Shown here in pieces: positions 21,586 through 31,665 of a stretch of 64,000 bases of DNA. The DNA lies in NCBI GenBank assembly GCA_033085395.1, contig JANQBS010000051.1, positions 62,001 through 126,000 of the forward strand, written 5' to 3'. The DNA comes from Xanthoparmelia taractica. Lineage: Eukaryota; Ascomycota; Lecanoromycetes; Lecanorales; Parmeliaceae. The translations under genes and the position numbers were made by a program. Under the pieces are notes generated by a model that was given only the letters and a program-made list of their open reading frames with translations, was not told the DNA's origin and did not search any database. Positions within the stretch are counted from its first letter, which is position 1. Each line of letters starts with the position of its first letter.

Positions 21586-23881
21586 TCACTTAACCCCCAA
21601 CTCCCGATAAAACGCCTCGGCCCTTGGCTCCCTCCCCAAAAACCCCACCAACGTCTCCATCTCATCCCTGCTCCCGCCCTTCTCAAGCACCATGTGCCTG
21701 TACCGCCGGCCCTGTGTCTGATCCATGGGGTTGGTGGCGAAGACGGCGTGGAACATGTCTGCGCTGTAGACTTGGGAGGAGAGGTAGCCGTAGTAGCCTG
21801 CGTCGTAGCCGCCGAGGAGGTGGCCGAAGGTTGTTTGGCCGTGGCCTGGGGAGGAAGGGAGGGTTAGTGGGGGGGAATGGTGGGGGCTGGTTTGGGGGGG
21901 GGGGGGATAGTGTGTTTCAAGGGGGGGGGAGAGAGGGAGGGTAAGGGAGGGGGAAGGGGAAAAGAGAGCGGGACGTACCCCAGTCATCGCCTGCGCCTAG
22001 CTGGGCCGGGGTGTCGAGCTGGGTGATTTCGTGGCCGAGCCTGTTGTACAGTTCGCTGAGGTGGAAGGATTCGGCTTCCTCGTGGCTGGCGGGCTCGTGG
22101 ATGGCCATGTCGAAGATGCCAAAGTGGAGTTGGCGGAGGTTGAAGAGGGCGCCGTTGACGTGTTTCGTCTTGATGAGGTTGTCGATGAGTTCGTCGGGTA
22201 GTTTCTTCTCCGGGGCCGGTGCTTCGGCGTTGCCGGCTTGGTCGCGCCAGGCGGTTTCGTAGGCGGGGGAGAGGGTGGAGTAGTGGTTGCTTAGGGCTTT
22301 GAGCTGGGACGGGGTCCAGCACCAGTTTTCGAGCATTTGGGAGGGGGCTTCGACGAAGTCGCGGACGACGTTTGTGCCATGGAAGCGCGAGTAGTGCGTT
22401 TTGGAGACGAGGTCGTGGATGCCGTGGCCGAGTTCGTGGAAGAGGGTGGTGACCTCTTCGTGCTTGAGGAGACTGGGCTTCTTGGGCGTTGGCTTGGAGA
22501 AATTGCAGACGAGGGCCGTGACGGGGTAGTGGCGCGTGCCGTTTGCGTTGATGAAGCCGGGTTGGATGTTGAAGTTTGCGGCATGACCGTACTTGCCTTC
22601 ACGAGGGTGGAGGTCCAGGTAGAGGTAGCCGACGAAGCCGCTGCCTTGGTCTTCGGAGTCCCAGACGCTGAAGACCTGGCAGTCGGGGTGCCAGACGATG
22701 TCATCGCCTTTGCCAGATGGAGAGATAGCGGAGCGGTCATCGCCGGTTACTTCGACGAAGACCAGGCCGAACAGCGTCTCGAAGACCGTAAGCATGCCAC
22801 GGATTGAGGTTTCAAGGGGAAACCATTCAGCAATCTTCTCCTGGTCAAGAGAGTAGTCTTTCTCGAGCATTAGGCGGTCGTAGTAGCGGTTGTCCCAGAG
22901 GTAGTAATGCCCGTCAAAATCCTGCTCCCTACCGAGAGACTTGTAGTCTTGCTTCTTCAACTCCGTCAGAGTCCTGATCTCCGAACGACCTCCTTCCGTG
23001 AGCCGCTGTCTCAAGTCGCCCAGGAAATCATCAACTGTTTTCGTGGTCTTCGCCATCTTGTCTTCGATGATGAAGGCAGCATGATTTGGATAGCCCAGCA
23101 GTCGAGCAGCCTCATCACGTAGCATAATCACTTCTCTAAATATAGGTATATTCTGAGGCAGCTTGTTGTTGTCACCAATGAGGGCCTTCTTCCTCGTTGC
23201 TGGGTCCTTGGCATATTTCAACGTAGGAAAGTAGTCTGGTTTCTTGTAGCTCATTCTCAACTTTCCGGCATTCTCACCCTCGCCCTTTTCAAAAAGAGAC
23301 GTTACATCTTCCGGGACGCCCTCCAGCTCCTTGGGAGTGAACCAAATCCCTCCAATCTCCTCATTCAAGTTCTTCGAGAAGACGATGCAAAGCTGGCTAA
23401 GTCTCTTCTTGATTTCCTTGTATCGGTCTCTCTTGGGCCCCGCCGGTAACCCTAGCCCATTGCGGATGTATTCTTTATGTGTCTTTTCTAGTAGTCTTTG
23501 AGACTCAGCGTCCAACTGATCACCCTTCTTGACGACCGCTTCCACAAGCTTGTATACATCCTCCCGCATCCACGACTCAATGGAGTAGTCGTCCATGAGC
23601 TTCTCCGCCTCTGTAGATGCATCTCGTAGAGCTTGATCCGTCGATACCGATTGGTAGAACCCGATAATATGTGACTCGAGGCCTGCTTCGTTCTCATCGT
23701 AAGCCATAGGTAGTAGTACCTTGTCGAAAGATGCATCCTCAGGTCTGACGTCTGCCACAAATTTGTTTTCCAAACTTCTTGACCTCTCAATGATCCGGTT
23801 CGTATCTTCAATCACAGACTTAGGAGTCCCTGTAAACAGAGGAGGAGCCTGAGGCGGCTTCTGGAATTTTTGCGGTGCCAT
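21586..23881 (-). CDS. mepB: M3 family zinc metallopeptidase (MepB/saccharolysin, thimet oligopeptidase-like)
   Basis: A zinc oligopeptidase that cleaves short peptides released by the proteasome or from mitochondria. Two exons, 23881..21979 and 21845..21586, are separated by a 133 nt intron (GTACGT...CAG) that is unusually G-rich. The catalytic motif FHELGHGIH lies near 22420-22442, followed downstream by the third zinc ligand region DFVEAPSQMLENW. C-terminal GQTTFGHLLGGYDAGYYGY..., encoded by exon 2, carries the Tyr/His loop that binds substrate in this family. I chose the ATG at 23881 (MAPQKFQK) because cytosolic MepB proteins begin this way and it is the only in-frame ATG before the conserved part. 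The frame stays open upstream to a stop at 24083-24085 with no ATG. Confidence 0.94.
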
Positions 23882-24576
23882 GGCTGACGTGGTGAGTGGT
23901 CTTGAGGCGGAAGCAGTCGGTCGAATACCGGATTTGGTGCTCAAGGGTGCGAGATGATCGAAGATGGCCGAAACCCTCGAGACGAAGCGAGAAGGAGGAG
24001 CCAGAACGAGGGCGATGCCGATGAAGAGGAAGAAGGAAAGGGTGGCTACTTGTATGGTCTTGGAGACTGCCAGCTTGACGGGTTACGGCAGGAAAGATGG
24101 ACTAATCCAGCAAGTGAAGCGACAAGACAGATATCTTGACACTAATGTTGACCATATGGATAGCAAGTGGGATCATCGCTCATAGGCAGTGCTTCACTCT
24201 CGGAGCCACGCCGCCGCCGTTTCAGGGTCAGCCTCCCAATCTGTCAAGGGCTGGAACTCGGTTTCATCTGGGAAAGCGCCTACTTTCAGCCCTATGAAGG
24301 ATGCAAGGTACTCAGGTTCTAAGTGTCTACCCTGGTCTGAACTGAGACCAGGAGGATATAAGAAAAGAAGATTCGATTCGATACTAATATATGCACTTTC
24401 TAATCCAAAGAAACCAGTACAAAAGACCAATAACCAAGAGCATGGAAATCCAGCCAGCAATAATTTCCCCCTTACTTAGTACGAGTACCCGTCTCAAATC
24501 CTCCATCCCAGTATTTCATCACGTACTTTCATAGCGAGGGGTCAAACGCCTCGGAAAAAAAAAGAACATGAAGCTC
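23882..24576. other. mepB 5' flank with open in-frame extension; orphan-gene 3' flank
   Basis: From 24082 to 23882 on the minus strand the mepB frame continues for 67 codons without a stop. It encodes a hydrophobic run, then Arg/Ser-rich text (PPSRFVSRVSAIFDHLAPLS). The rest (24086-24576) shows no gene and probably holds the mepB promoter and the 3' UTR of the next gene. Confidence 0.5.
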
Positions 24577-25878
24577 CTACACAGACAATCTTGGCAGCTC
24601 GGCGACAGGTCCAGCATCATGGTTGACTTTCCCTCCAACAATCGCTCGTGCAGCATGGTAAGACGTACTCCTCCAAGCCACCGGTTCGTACTGCTCCGTG
24701 CTACGCTTCTCCTCCACACTGTGATCTTTCTTAAACCCTTTCCGGACTTTCTCCCTCAGCTTTGCTACGGAGCTGTTGGTTGTTGATGATACGTGCGAGG
24801 GGCGTGGCGGAGCAGCACCCTCATTTTCTTCGTCGTCGAGTCGTTGAGTTTTATTCTTATGGACTTTGATCCAGGACGAGACGATCAGGCAGAACAGGAC
24901 GAAAAAGCCAAGGACGAACCAGCCGTCGTATTTCCCGCAGGCGACGCGTTGGTTGAAGCTGGCGGTGGGTGCTTCGCACATGGCGGTATTGCGGATTGCT
25001 AAGATGTGCGAGCTGGATGCGTCACCGGAATGGAGTTGTCGGCTTGCGAGGTCGTGTGTGGAGTTGTCGTTGTTGTTGTTGGTGCTTTTTGTGGTAGGAC
25101 AGGCGATGAAAGTAACGTTGACATCGGTGTTGGTGACGTAGAGCTGGCATTGGGGTGAGATGCCGCCAGAGACGTTCCACTTGTAGGGTAGAGGGTCTTG
25201 GTTCAGGTCAATGGGTAGAGGTCCGGTAGGTCTTGATGTCGACTTTTCTGGTGAAGCCGGCGTGAAGCCGATAGGAGGCTCTGGAGGTGGAAAGTGCCCT
25301 TGATGCTGTTCCAGGGCATCGAGCTCGACGCTAGTGGGAGTATCTGCTGCTGCGTTCTCAAGGACAGTGCCAGTGCCCATAGGAATTTTTGGTGGTGGAA
25401 GGTGGCTGTCAGGTTGTTCTAGAGCCTCGAGAGTGGCACCAGTGGGACTTTTAGCTAAATTAAGGAGATTGGCTACTGCTGCTTCCACGATCACCTCACA
25501 GAAAGGCCAAGTACCAGTGTCCATGGACTCGCTAGGTGATGGGTAGCTGTCCCGGGGGCGGACGAAGCCTGACTTGGTAGTATTCGAGGTGGAGTGGGCA
25601 GAGGAAGTCTGGTTTAGCATTGGGCCTGCTTTGCGTCCTTCATGGTTGGCCAAGTCGGCTGGAGGTGGAGGTGAAGGTAGCAAGTTGGGTTGATGGCGAC
25701 CATCAGAATCAGCATTCACAGCAACCTTTTCCTTTTCACCGTCGGTACCAGCTTCTTCAGCATCCATCTTATTGCGAACGGAGGAAGCGAGGCGGATGGC
25801 TGCCGTGTAGGCTTTGACTTGCTCTTGGGAGGATGGAAGGAGGGTCACCATGGGACGGTTTTGCTGTGTTGAAGACAT
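24577..25878 (-). CDS. Orphan single-pass membrane protein with internal repeat
   Basis: I do not recognise this gene. The single-exon frame of 433 codons starts at a true ATG (25878). There is no N-terminal signal peptide. Residues 1-310 are polar, rich in Ser, Thr and Pro with several N-x-S/T sites. One transmembrane helix lies at about 319-337 (GWFVLGFFVLFCLIVSSWI) followed by a basic stretch (KVHKNK), which suggests a cytoplasmic tail of ~95 residues. Two copies of a module read PTGATLEALEQ...HLPPP (about 145-163) and PTSVELDALEQ...HFPPP (about 181-199). Six cysteines fall before or in the helix. Function unknown; it may be a surface or organelle membrane protein. Confidence 0.7.
   Translation of the reverse strand: MSSTQQNRPMVTLLPSSQEQVKAYTAAIRLASSVRNKMDAEEAGTDGEKEKVAVNADSDGRHQPNLLPSPPPPADLANHEGRKAGPMLNQTSSAHSTSNTTKSGFVRPRDSYPSPSESMDTGTWPFCEVIVEAAVANLLNLAKSPTGATLEALEQPDSHLPPPKIPMGTGTVLENAAADTPTSVELDALEQHQGHFPPPEPPIGFTPASPEKSTSRPTGPLPIDLNQDPLPYKWNVSGGISPQCQLYVTNTDVNVTFIACPTTKSTNNNNDNSTHDLASRQLHSGDASSSHILAIRNTAMCEAPTASFNQRVACGKYDGWFVLGFFVLFCLIVSSWIKVHKNKTQRLDDEENEGAAPPRPSHVSSTTNSSVAKLREKVRKGFKKDHSVEEKRSTEQYEPVAWRSTSYHAARAIVGGKVNHDAGPVAELPRLSV
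25265..25449 (-). repeat. Internal coding duplication in the orphan membrane protein
   Basis: Two diverged ~36-residue modules sharing PT-x4-LxALEQ-x3-H-x-PPP-x2-P-x-G, read in tandem in the same frame. Confidence 0.75.
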
Positions 25879-26600
25879 TCTGGATGTGACCTTCGATATT
25901 CAAAGATAGTGAGCGGTCGAGATGGTGTTGTCCGCAGGTAAGCTTGGACTTTAGTACAGTGAGTGGTCGAAATGGTGTTGTCCGGATGTGTGCTTTAATA
26001 TCTGAGATGATGAATGGTCAACTTGGTCTTGTGAGATGGAAAGTGTTCTACAAAAAGGTGCGAAAGATGAAGGCATTAAATACTTCGAGCCCGAGAAAAT
26101 GCATTTCTCCCAGAACTTCTCAATAAAAGGGCATTTCTTTGAAGTTTTGCCATTGCTTGGCTTTTTCGGCCCAGGCTGTATTTTGAGAGAGATATTTCTT
26201 CGCGGTTCTAATCTTACTGGAACCTGCGATGAGTCGAGAAAACAATAATTGTAATGCATTAATCAAATCGTGCGAAAAGGACAGTAAAAAGACACAATTT
26301 GGCAGACAATAAATTCTGGATTTGCAAATCGGAGCAGAGCAAGCGAGCCATGCATCACATGATGGGCAAGTGAGATAGATATAAGCCAGTTTCCTAACAC
26401 ATGTTACGCTCGCGTCAAACAATCTTTACAAAGCAGTCAAAAATTGTCATACACATCCGTTTTCAATAACAACCTTAGCATCCTGCCACCTGCTCGGGCA
26501 AGGCCAAACTCACCATCTTCGCTCCGATAGTCCTTGTGATCGTAGTCATCTTCTTCATCAACTGGTCTTTTCAGAAGCGAATATCAAACTGAAGACATAG
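25879..26600. other. Divergent intergenic region with tandem repeat
   Basis: The 5' flanks of the two orphan genes. It contains the three-copy 50 bp repeat annotated separately. No further gene seen. Confidence 0.55.
25901..26038. repeat. Three degenerate 50 bp tandem repeats
   Basis: Units begin at about 25901, 25951 and 26001. Each carries tGAGYGGTCGARATGGTGTTGTCCG-like sequence; the third copy is the most diverged. The array lies 20-160 bp upstream of the orphan membrane-protein ATG, in its presumed promoter or 5' UTR. Confidence 0.8.
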
Positions 26601-27407
26601 ATGAGCTCACGAAAATTGAAAGAGAACAAGAATTACGAGGTGGAGGGGACAATGTCTGAACCATTTGATGGCACAGTGATCCGTTCGAAGAGTGACATCA
26701 ACTTTATTCTGAACCGTGTGTTGCAATCTGACGATGTATCAACCGATAATGATGAGCTGGACTCGTGTCACTTGCGCAAAAAGGCAAAATTAATGCACAC
26801 TTCAACCTCACCTGTTGAAGCACCTTCAGACAAGAACAACATTGACAACACCGATCTCTACTCGAATAGAATGAATAGCAGCAACTACTTAGATAACTGT
26901 GAACAAGCTGAAAACTGGCAGCCGTCACCATCACGCACATATCCGGACGAATTCTCAGCCAGACGTCAAAACACCACTGAGCCCGAAGAGTTTCTGATCA
27001 ACATGCTCCGTGGTATTTCCGATTATGCGGGCTCGGAGGATGAATCAACAAGCTCCCCGGAATCTGAACCCTTCCACTCCAACTTTCGCAACTCTGGCCC
27101 GGACCTTATCACCCTCCATATGTACACTGGTATTGTGGATGGGAAGACGCCAGTGTATGCGCCTGTGTACAAGCGGAACGAGGTCGGTAGGCTATTGAAG
27201 TTGGTGCAGGATTATTCTGGACGTTGGGAGTATGTGGAGCTGAAGAAGCTGTCCGAGGAGGAAATTGAAGGAAGATTGAAGCTCGTGGTGAAACCGGTGA
27301 AACCCAAGGCTGAGACGGTGTCGAAGAGTTCGGAGACTAAGAAAGCACTGCGCCGTCGCGCGCTGGCGGATTTTGGGCTGTCGGAGACGCAATCGAAGGG
27401 CGGTTAG
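26601..27407 (+). CDS. Hypothetical hydrophilic protein
   Basis: Unrecognised. The single exon encodes 268 aa from the ATG at 26601. The first two thirds are acidic and Ser/Asn-rich (low complexity, probably disordered). The last ~100 residues look more ordered (PDLITLHMYTGIVDGKTPVYAPVYKRNEVGRLLKLVQDYSGRWEYVELK), then turn basic (KPVKPK, KKALRRRA). A basic patch RKKAKL near residue 59 could be a nuclear localisation signal. No transmembrane segment or signal peptide. Codon usage looks like neighbouring genes. It is divergent from the orphan membrane-protein gene. Confidence 0.65.
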   Translation: MSSRKLKENKNYEVEGTMSEPFDGTVIRSKSDINFILNRVLQSDDVSTDNDELDSCHLRKKAKLMHTSTSPVEAPSDKNNIDNTDLYSNRMNSSNYLDNCEQAENWQPSPSRTYPDEFSARRQNTTEPEEFLINMLRGISDYAGSEDESTSSPESEPFHSNFRNSGPDLITLHMYTGIVDGKTPVYAPVYKRNEVGRLLKLVQDYSGRWEYVELKKLSEEEIEGRLKLVVKPVKPKAETVSKSSETKKALRRRALADFGLSETQSKGG

Positions 27408-29292
27408 GGCTGGCTTTGAGGTGGTGGGAAGTGAGACGGGATGCTGGCGGACAGAGGGAACGTTGACCATCTGAGGAGTACTCCCAAACGGAGGAGGTTT
27501 GATGAAGGAAGACCACTTGCTGTTAGACTCAAGTATTAGAGGCCAATAGATACGAATGAATGCATAGAATCAACCTCCATCTCGGGAAATCTGCACACTT
27601 CAAAGCAGGCAACGGTATATCTTCATCATGCAAGACGGCAGTGCAATGGAGATCACCAAACCACGTCCATTATGCTGTTGTCCCAGCTGCCAAGGCCCTC
27701 CATAGCATTAGACGACAAAGGACAACCAGGACCCCCCTCTCCGTAAAAGAACAGCTTGAAGCGAAGACGAGCTCCCTCAAAGGCCTCATTAGCATATTCC
27801 ACACTCCCTACATTCGCGGCATGAAAAGTGTCTTCTCCATAGCCATCTGGAATCAACCCACCAGGTGGGAAAGGGCAAAGCTATCCCACCGAGAACAATA
27901 CTACCTAGGTACCTACAATGCAAAACATCGTGATCTAGGCCCGCCTTACTTTAGGCATACCACGCAAGGGGGAGCTAGATAAGGTACACAAAAGTGTGGA
28001 AAGTGCCACGTCCGCGCGCTTAGTCATTGGATTCGATCGAGTAAGGTAGGTATGCTTCCCATCGCCATCGAGAAAATCTTCCTGTCGGATTGCTAACCGC
28101 CCGAAAATTCAAAAGGCACATTAAGTAGCTGCCGGGTGGGTCGCAGTGTTTCCGCGCGCGACACAGGGCTTCTTTTCTACTGCACACATGATGTACACCC
28201 GGCGAAAGTAGTGCCAAAAGTAAAGTAAAGTGGGTGAGATTCTCTGGGGGCAGCAGTTTGGCAGAGGGGCGGCCTTTTCTTTTGAGATAGGGCAGGTTTC
28301 GGCTTGAGATAATGCGCATTTATTTATTAGGGAGTTCTCTGTATGTAGGGTTCTACACTGTCCAAAGTCATGGTATGCTGGGAAGAGAAGCAGCAGAAGA
28401 GATTCGCTCATCTCATAATACTAATAATGAGGCGGTTATACTGGCTCAAGCATTTGACGTATCCCCTGACTGCGGAGCAAAAGTTCCGCAGTCGCCGTAT
28501 TTACCTTTAGCCTTTAGGTATTTCTCAACGGGCTCCGCCTGGAGGAAATAAATAATAATGGGCTTTTTTGTTGCGGACTAGACAGCCGCACTCTATAATA
28601 CAGTAGTATTCTTCAATCAGATTCCTACCCGGCCAGCCACTCATTTCTCACCCTGCTTCTCTTCTTCTTCCGCCTTGATCCTCTTCCCCTGTCTTCATTG
28701 TTCCTTTCTTTCTTTCTTTCTTTCTTTCTTACCATCCTCTTTTCTTCAACTCTAGCAACTACATCCAACTCAGCTTGCTGGACGCACGAGCTCTGCTAGA
28801 CTTCTAGCGGCTGCAAAGTGCATCAAGTGACGCTGTAGCTGGCAGCTGAGATCGTCGCCAACGCTGAATGTCCTGCGCCCTTGCGTTCCTTGCCCTCAAT
28901 TCTCCTTCCTCCTTCATTCATCACAACCAAAGCCATCGACATCAAGCCATCAACCAGGATTCGACATTCTGCAACCACAGATGGCCAGTATCACTGCAAG
29001 TCGCACGCAAAATACTCAAGCTCCGCAACGCGCCATGTGTGAACCATTTTGGTGTTCTACCTCCTTCACCTGGAGCAACGCTAGGGTATCTGCCAGTGAG
29101 CTTAGCGAGCCTCGTACGCTACGCCTGCAAAAACGGGAAATGAGGAGTGAATGATCGTTGCATCGCCTCGGCCTCGAAAGTCGGTCCACTTGACTTTCTG
29201 AGATGTGCGCAATGCCCCCCGACTGCTCCTCCCCATACCGCCGATCCTTTACGGCCTCTGGCGATAATTATCCGTAAGCTTCTGCCTGGGCA
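27408..29292. other. Intergenic, no gene supported
   Basis: Frames at 27560-27982, 28020-28551 and 28868-29440 lack recognisable domains or consistent splice signals. 28640-28760 is pyrimidine-rich with a TTTC microsatellite. Confidence 0.5.
28703..28730. repeat. (TTTC)n microsatellite
   Basis: Run of about seven CTTT units. Confidence 0.95.
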
Positions 29293-31665
29293 TCAATCGT
29301 TCAATAGATTTCCAATTGACATATACCTTCCACTGGAACCCGAACCCCTCCGAGCCTGTCCAGTTGCGGCCACCACCTGTCGCTGCCATTCTCCGGGCCA
29401 ATCTTTGGCAATCTCAGGGTCGATGCGAAGAAGGATCTGATCGATCGGCTGTGTGTAGGATAAGCGGGTACACGCATCCAGGACGTCATCCATACCATAA
29501 TGGTCGAACGACCCCATCGTGGCTTTCATTTCGTCGGAGAATTGTACACCACACTCCTCAGCTGTCTGACAGAAAAGTGATTGGAGTGGCCCGCACAACG
29601 CAAATCCGGCACTCGTCTGCTGCAACACCTCCAGGCAGAACTCCAGCGTATCTGAAGCCGGAGGGTCCTGTGGTGAAAAGCGCACAAGACTATCACAGAC
29701 ATGGACGAGGCAGAAACTCAGCAGAGGCATGAAGAAGCGTGCGGAGTAAAGGCGTCTCGCATGTGCAAGGAGTTCAACGCCGCTTCGAGCATGGAACACT
29801 ACGATACGAACCAACTCAGCATGATCGTCGGGCGAGAAAAAGCCGCAGTGGAGAAGTGGGCTGACATGCTGCACTAAAGCAGTGTGATATTGCACGCTGG
29901 ACAGTCAGCACGTGTTCTCTATTCTTGAAAGCAGAGACGTACTGGAGATACAGTATATGTGGCAGGGGTTGATCCGCTACGTCGACATTCGCGATCACAG
30001 ATGGCAGGTCGCTCTTCCAGTCCATGTACCTTCTATATACCGCAAGAAATTTCTCGGCTGACACTTGGCCTCTCGCACCGCAGTACAAGTTTAGGCTTTC
30101 ATCGATGATCCGGAAAAATTTCGCTTGATAGCAAGCTGCTACGATGGCATAACTTGGTCGGGTCGGAAGCTCATGCTCATCACCTGGATGTCGGTAGAAA
30201 CGCCACAGCGCGTGATCCTTTTCCATATTAACATGCTGGAAAACAGCGCCTCTAGGCATTGGCGGGGCGTAAAGCTTCTGATACGTGATACTAGCAGAAG
30301 ACCTGGGTCCATTAGCTGAGCTTGCCTAGTCGATTGTTGTGACTCATCCTCGACATACGTATTGAGCGTATGCAGACCCCAGATTGTGATTTCGGTCGCT
30401 TCTTCCGTGGGCGGAGGCCCAAGGCCATTCTTCATATTGTCCACGGCAGATCTCAGATATCCGATGGCTTTTCTCGCCTTGCCGGAACTCAACTCGACGA
30501 GGAACATGACTGCCAATGTCTGTACCGAGGTCATGTAACCATAGGAGCCAGGAGTCAGGCTTGCCCGCGCTTCGTTCATGAAGCCATCTCGCAACATTGC
30601 TGCATCTATGACGTTACTTCTGTCCCCTACGTCCTCGTTTTCGAGAAGGGTACACCCCATCGCACAAATGGCATTGACTAAAGACGCTGAACAGTTGGTC
30701 TGCACGTTTGACCTGAAGTCATGTTTGAAGTCCAATTCGCTGAAAAGCATATGGACCGGGTGTACCCAAGTGAAGTAGAGGTCGAACAGATGACCGATGA
30801 GCCTGTGACTTGTGGTGACCTTGGTCCATGGGATCTCTGCTTCTGATGGATTAGAGCTTTGGCGAGTAAGGCCGTCGTCCTGCTGGCACTGCATCTCATG
30901 AAGCTTGACTACATCGATCAACCTACGATGAGTGGTTGGCGCCTCGAGGCCTCGTGCGAAATCTGGGTTTTCCCGTTGGAGCCACTCGGCGATTGACTGG
31001 TGTGACTCGCCGTTACGGAGTCTGGTGATGATCTCGCGGTCGTGGCCATTGCTCCCAATGGTTTCTAATATTGTCCTTTGCCAGGCACCCGCCTCGCGCA
31101 AAGTTTTGTTGTCGGTGTCCAAAGTATAGGCATCATCTCTTATCTCACGATTGTGGTTCTGGAGGTTGGCGTTGTTCTGGCGCAAGTTCTCGATTTCCTT
31201 GATGAGGTCGTCCTTGTGGGTTTTGGTGTGTGGCTCGTAAATGCATCTTAGTTTGCGTGCAGCACATCTACTGCAATCGTTCGGTCTAACACCGTCACAC
31301 TATAAAAGGAAAGGCAAGCCCACTGGTTAGCATTTGCTCGAAGGAACGTGTACGCCTGATTTGCAGGTCCTGTGCTACAGGCTTTTGTCGAATGGTGTGC
31401 TACGATCGCTTCGTACCTTCTGCCTTGCCGTTCTGCATGGAGTACAGGCCATGGTAGACACGCTACCGGCGGTACGCCGTTTCCGCGGAGGTGCATCCCC
31501 ACCACTGGCCGAGCCACCATTACCTCCGGGTGCCCCGCTGGTGGCCCTCCCACTGGTGGCAGGACTGGTTACGCCGGTGCTTGAACTGTCGGCGAGTTTT
31601 GCTGAAGAGGAAGAAGAAGATTCTGCTTGCTGGTTTGAGGGAGCCAACGAGCGGAAAGCGGACAT
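29293..31665 (-). CDS. Zn(II)2Cys6 transcription factor with fungal-specific regulatory domain
   Basis: A nuclear DNA-binding regulator. Exons 31665..31417, 31299..30359, 30290..29943 and 29896..29293 join in frame to 713 aa. Intron 1 splits the zinc cluster after ACTPCRTARQK; exon 2 resumes with CDGVRPNDCSRCAARKLRC, giving C-x2-C-x6-C-x7-C-x2-C-x6-C. A polar coiled coil follows (LIKEIENLRQNNANLQNHN), then the fungal_trans middle region (HLFDLYFTWVHPVHMLFSE, and the conserved YQAKFFRIIDESLNLYCG). The acceptor of intron 2 could be the TAG at 30291 (68 nt intron, chosen for its better branch-point spacing) or the CAG 12 nt earlier; both keep frame. The general architecture resembles NIT4/NirA-type regulators, but no target genes are clustered here, so its pathway is unknown. 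Confidence 0.9.

Noticed and set aside
22337..22807. 156-codon plus-strand frame
   Set aside because: Antisense shadow of the MepB catalytic region.
28868..29143. Possible secreted 91-codon protein
   Set aside because: The start is hydrophobic but short, followed by His/Gln-rich text with no Cys pattern; no splice or homologue evidence.
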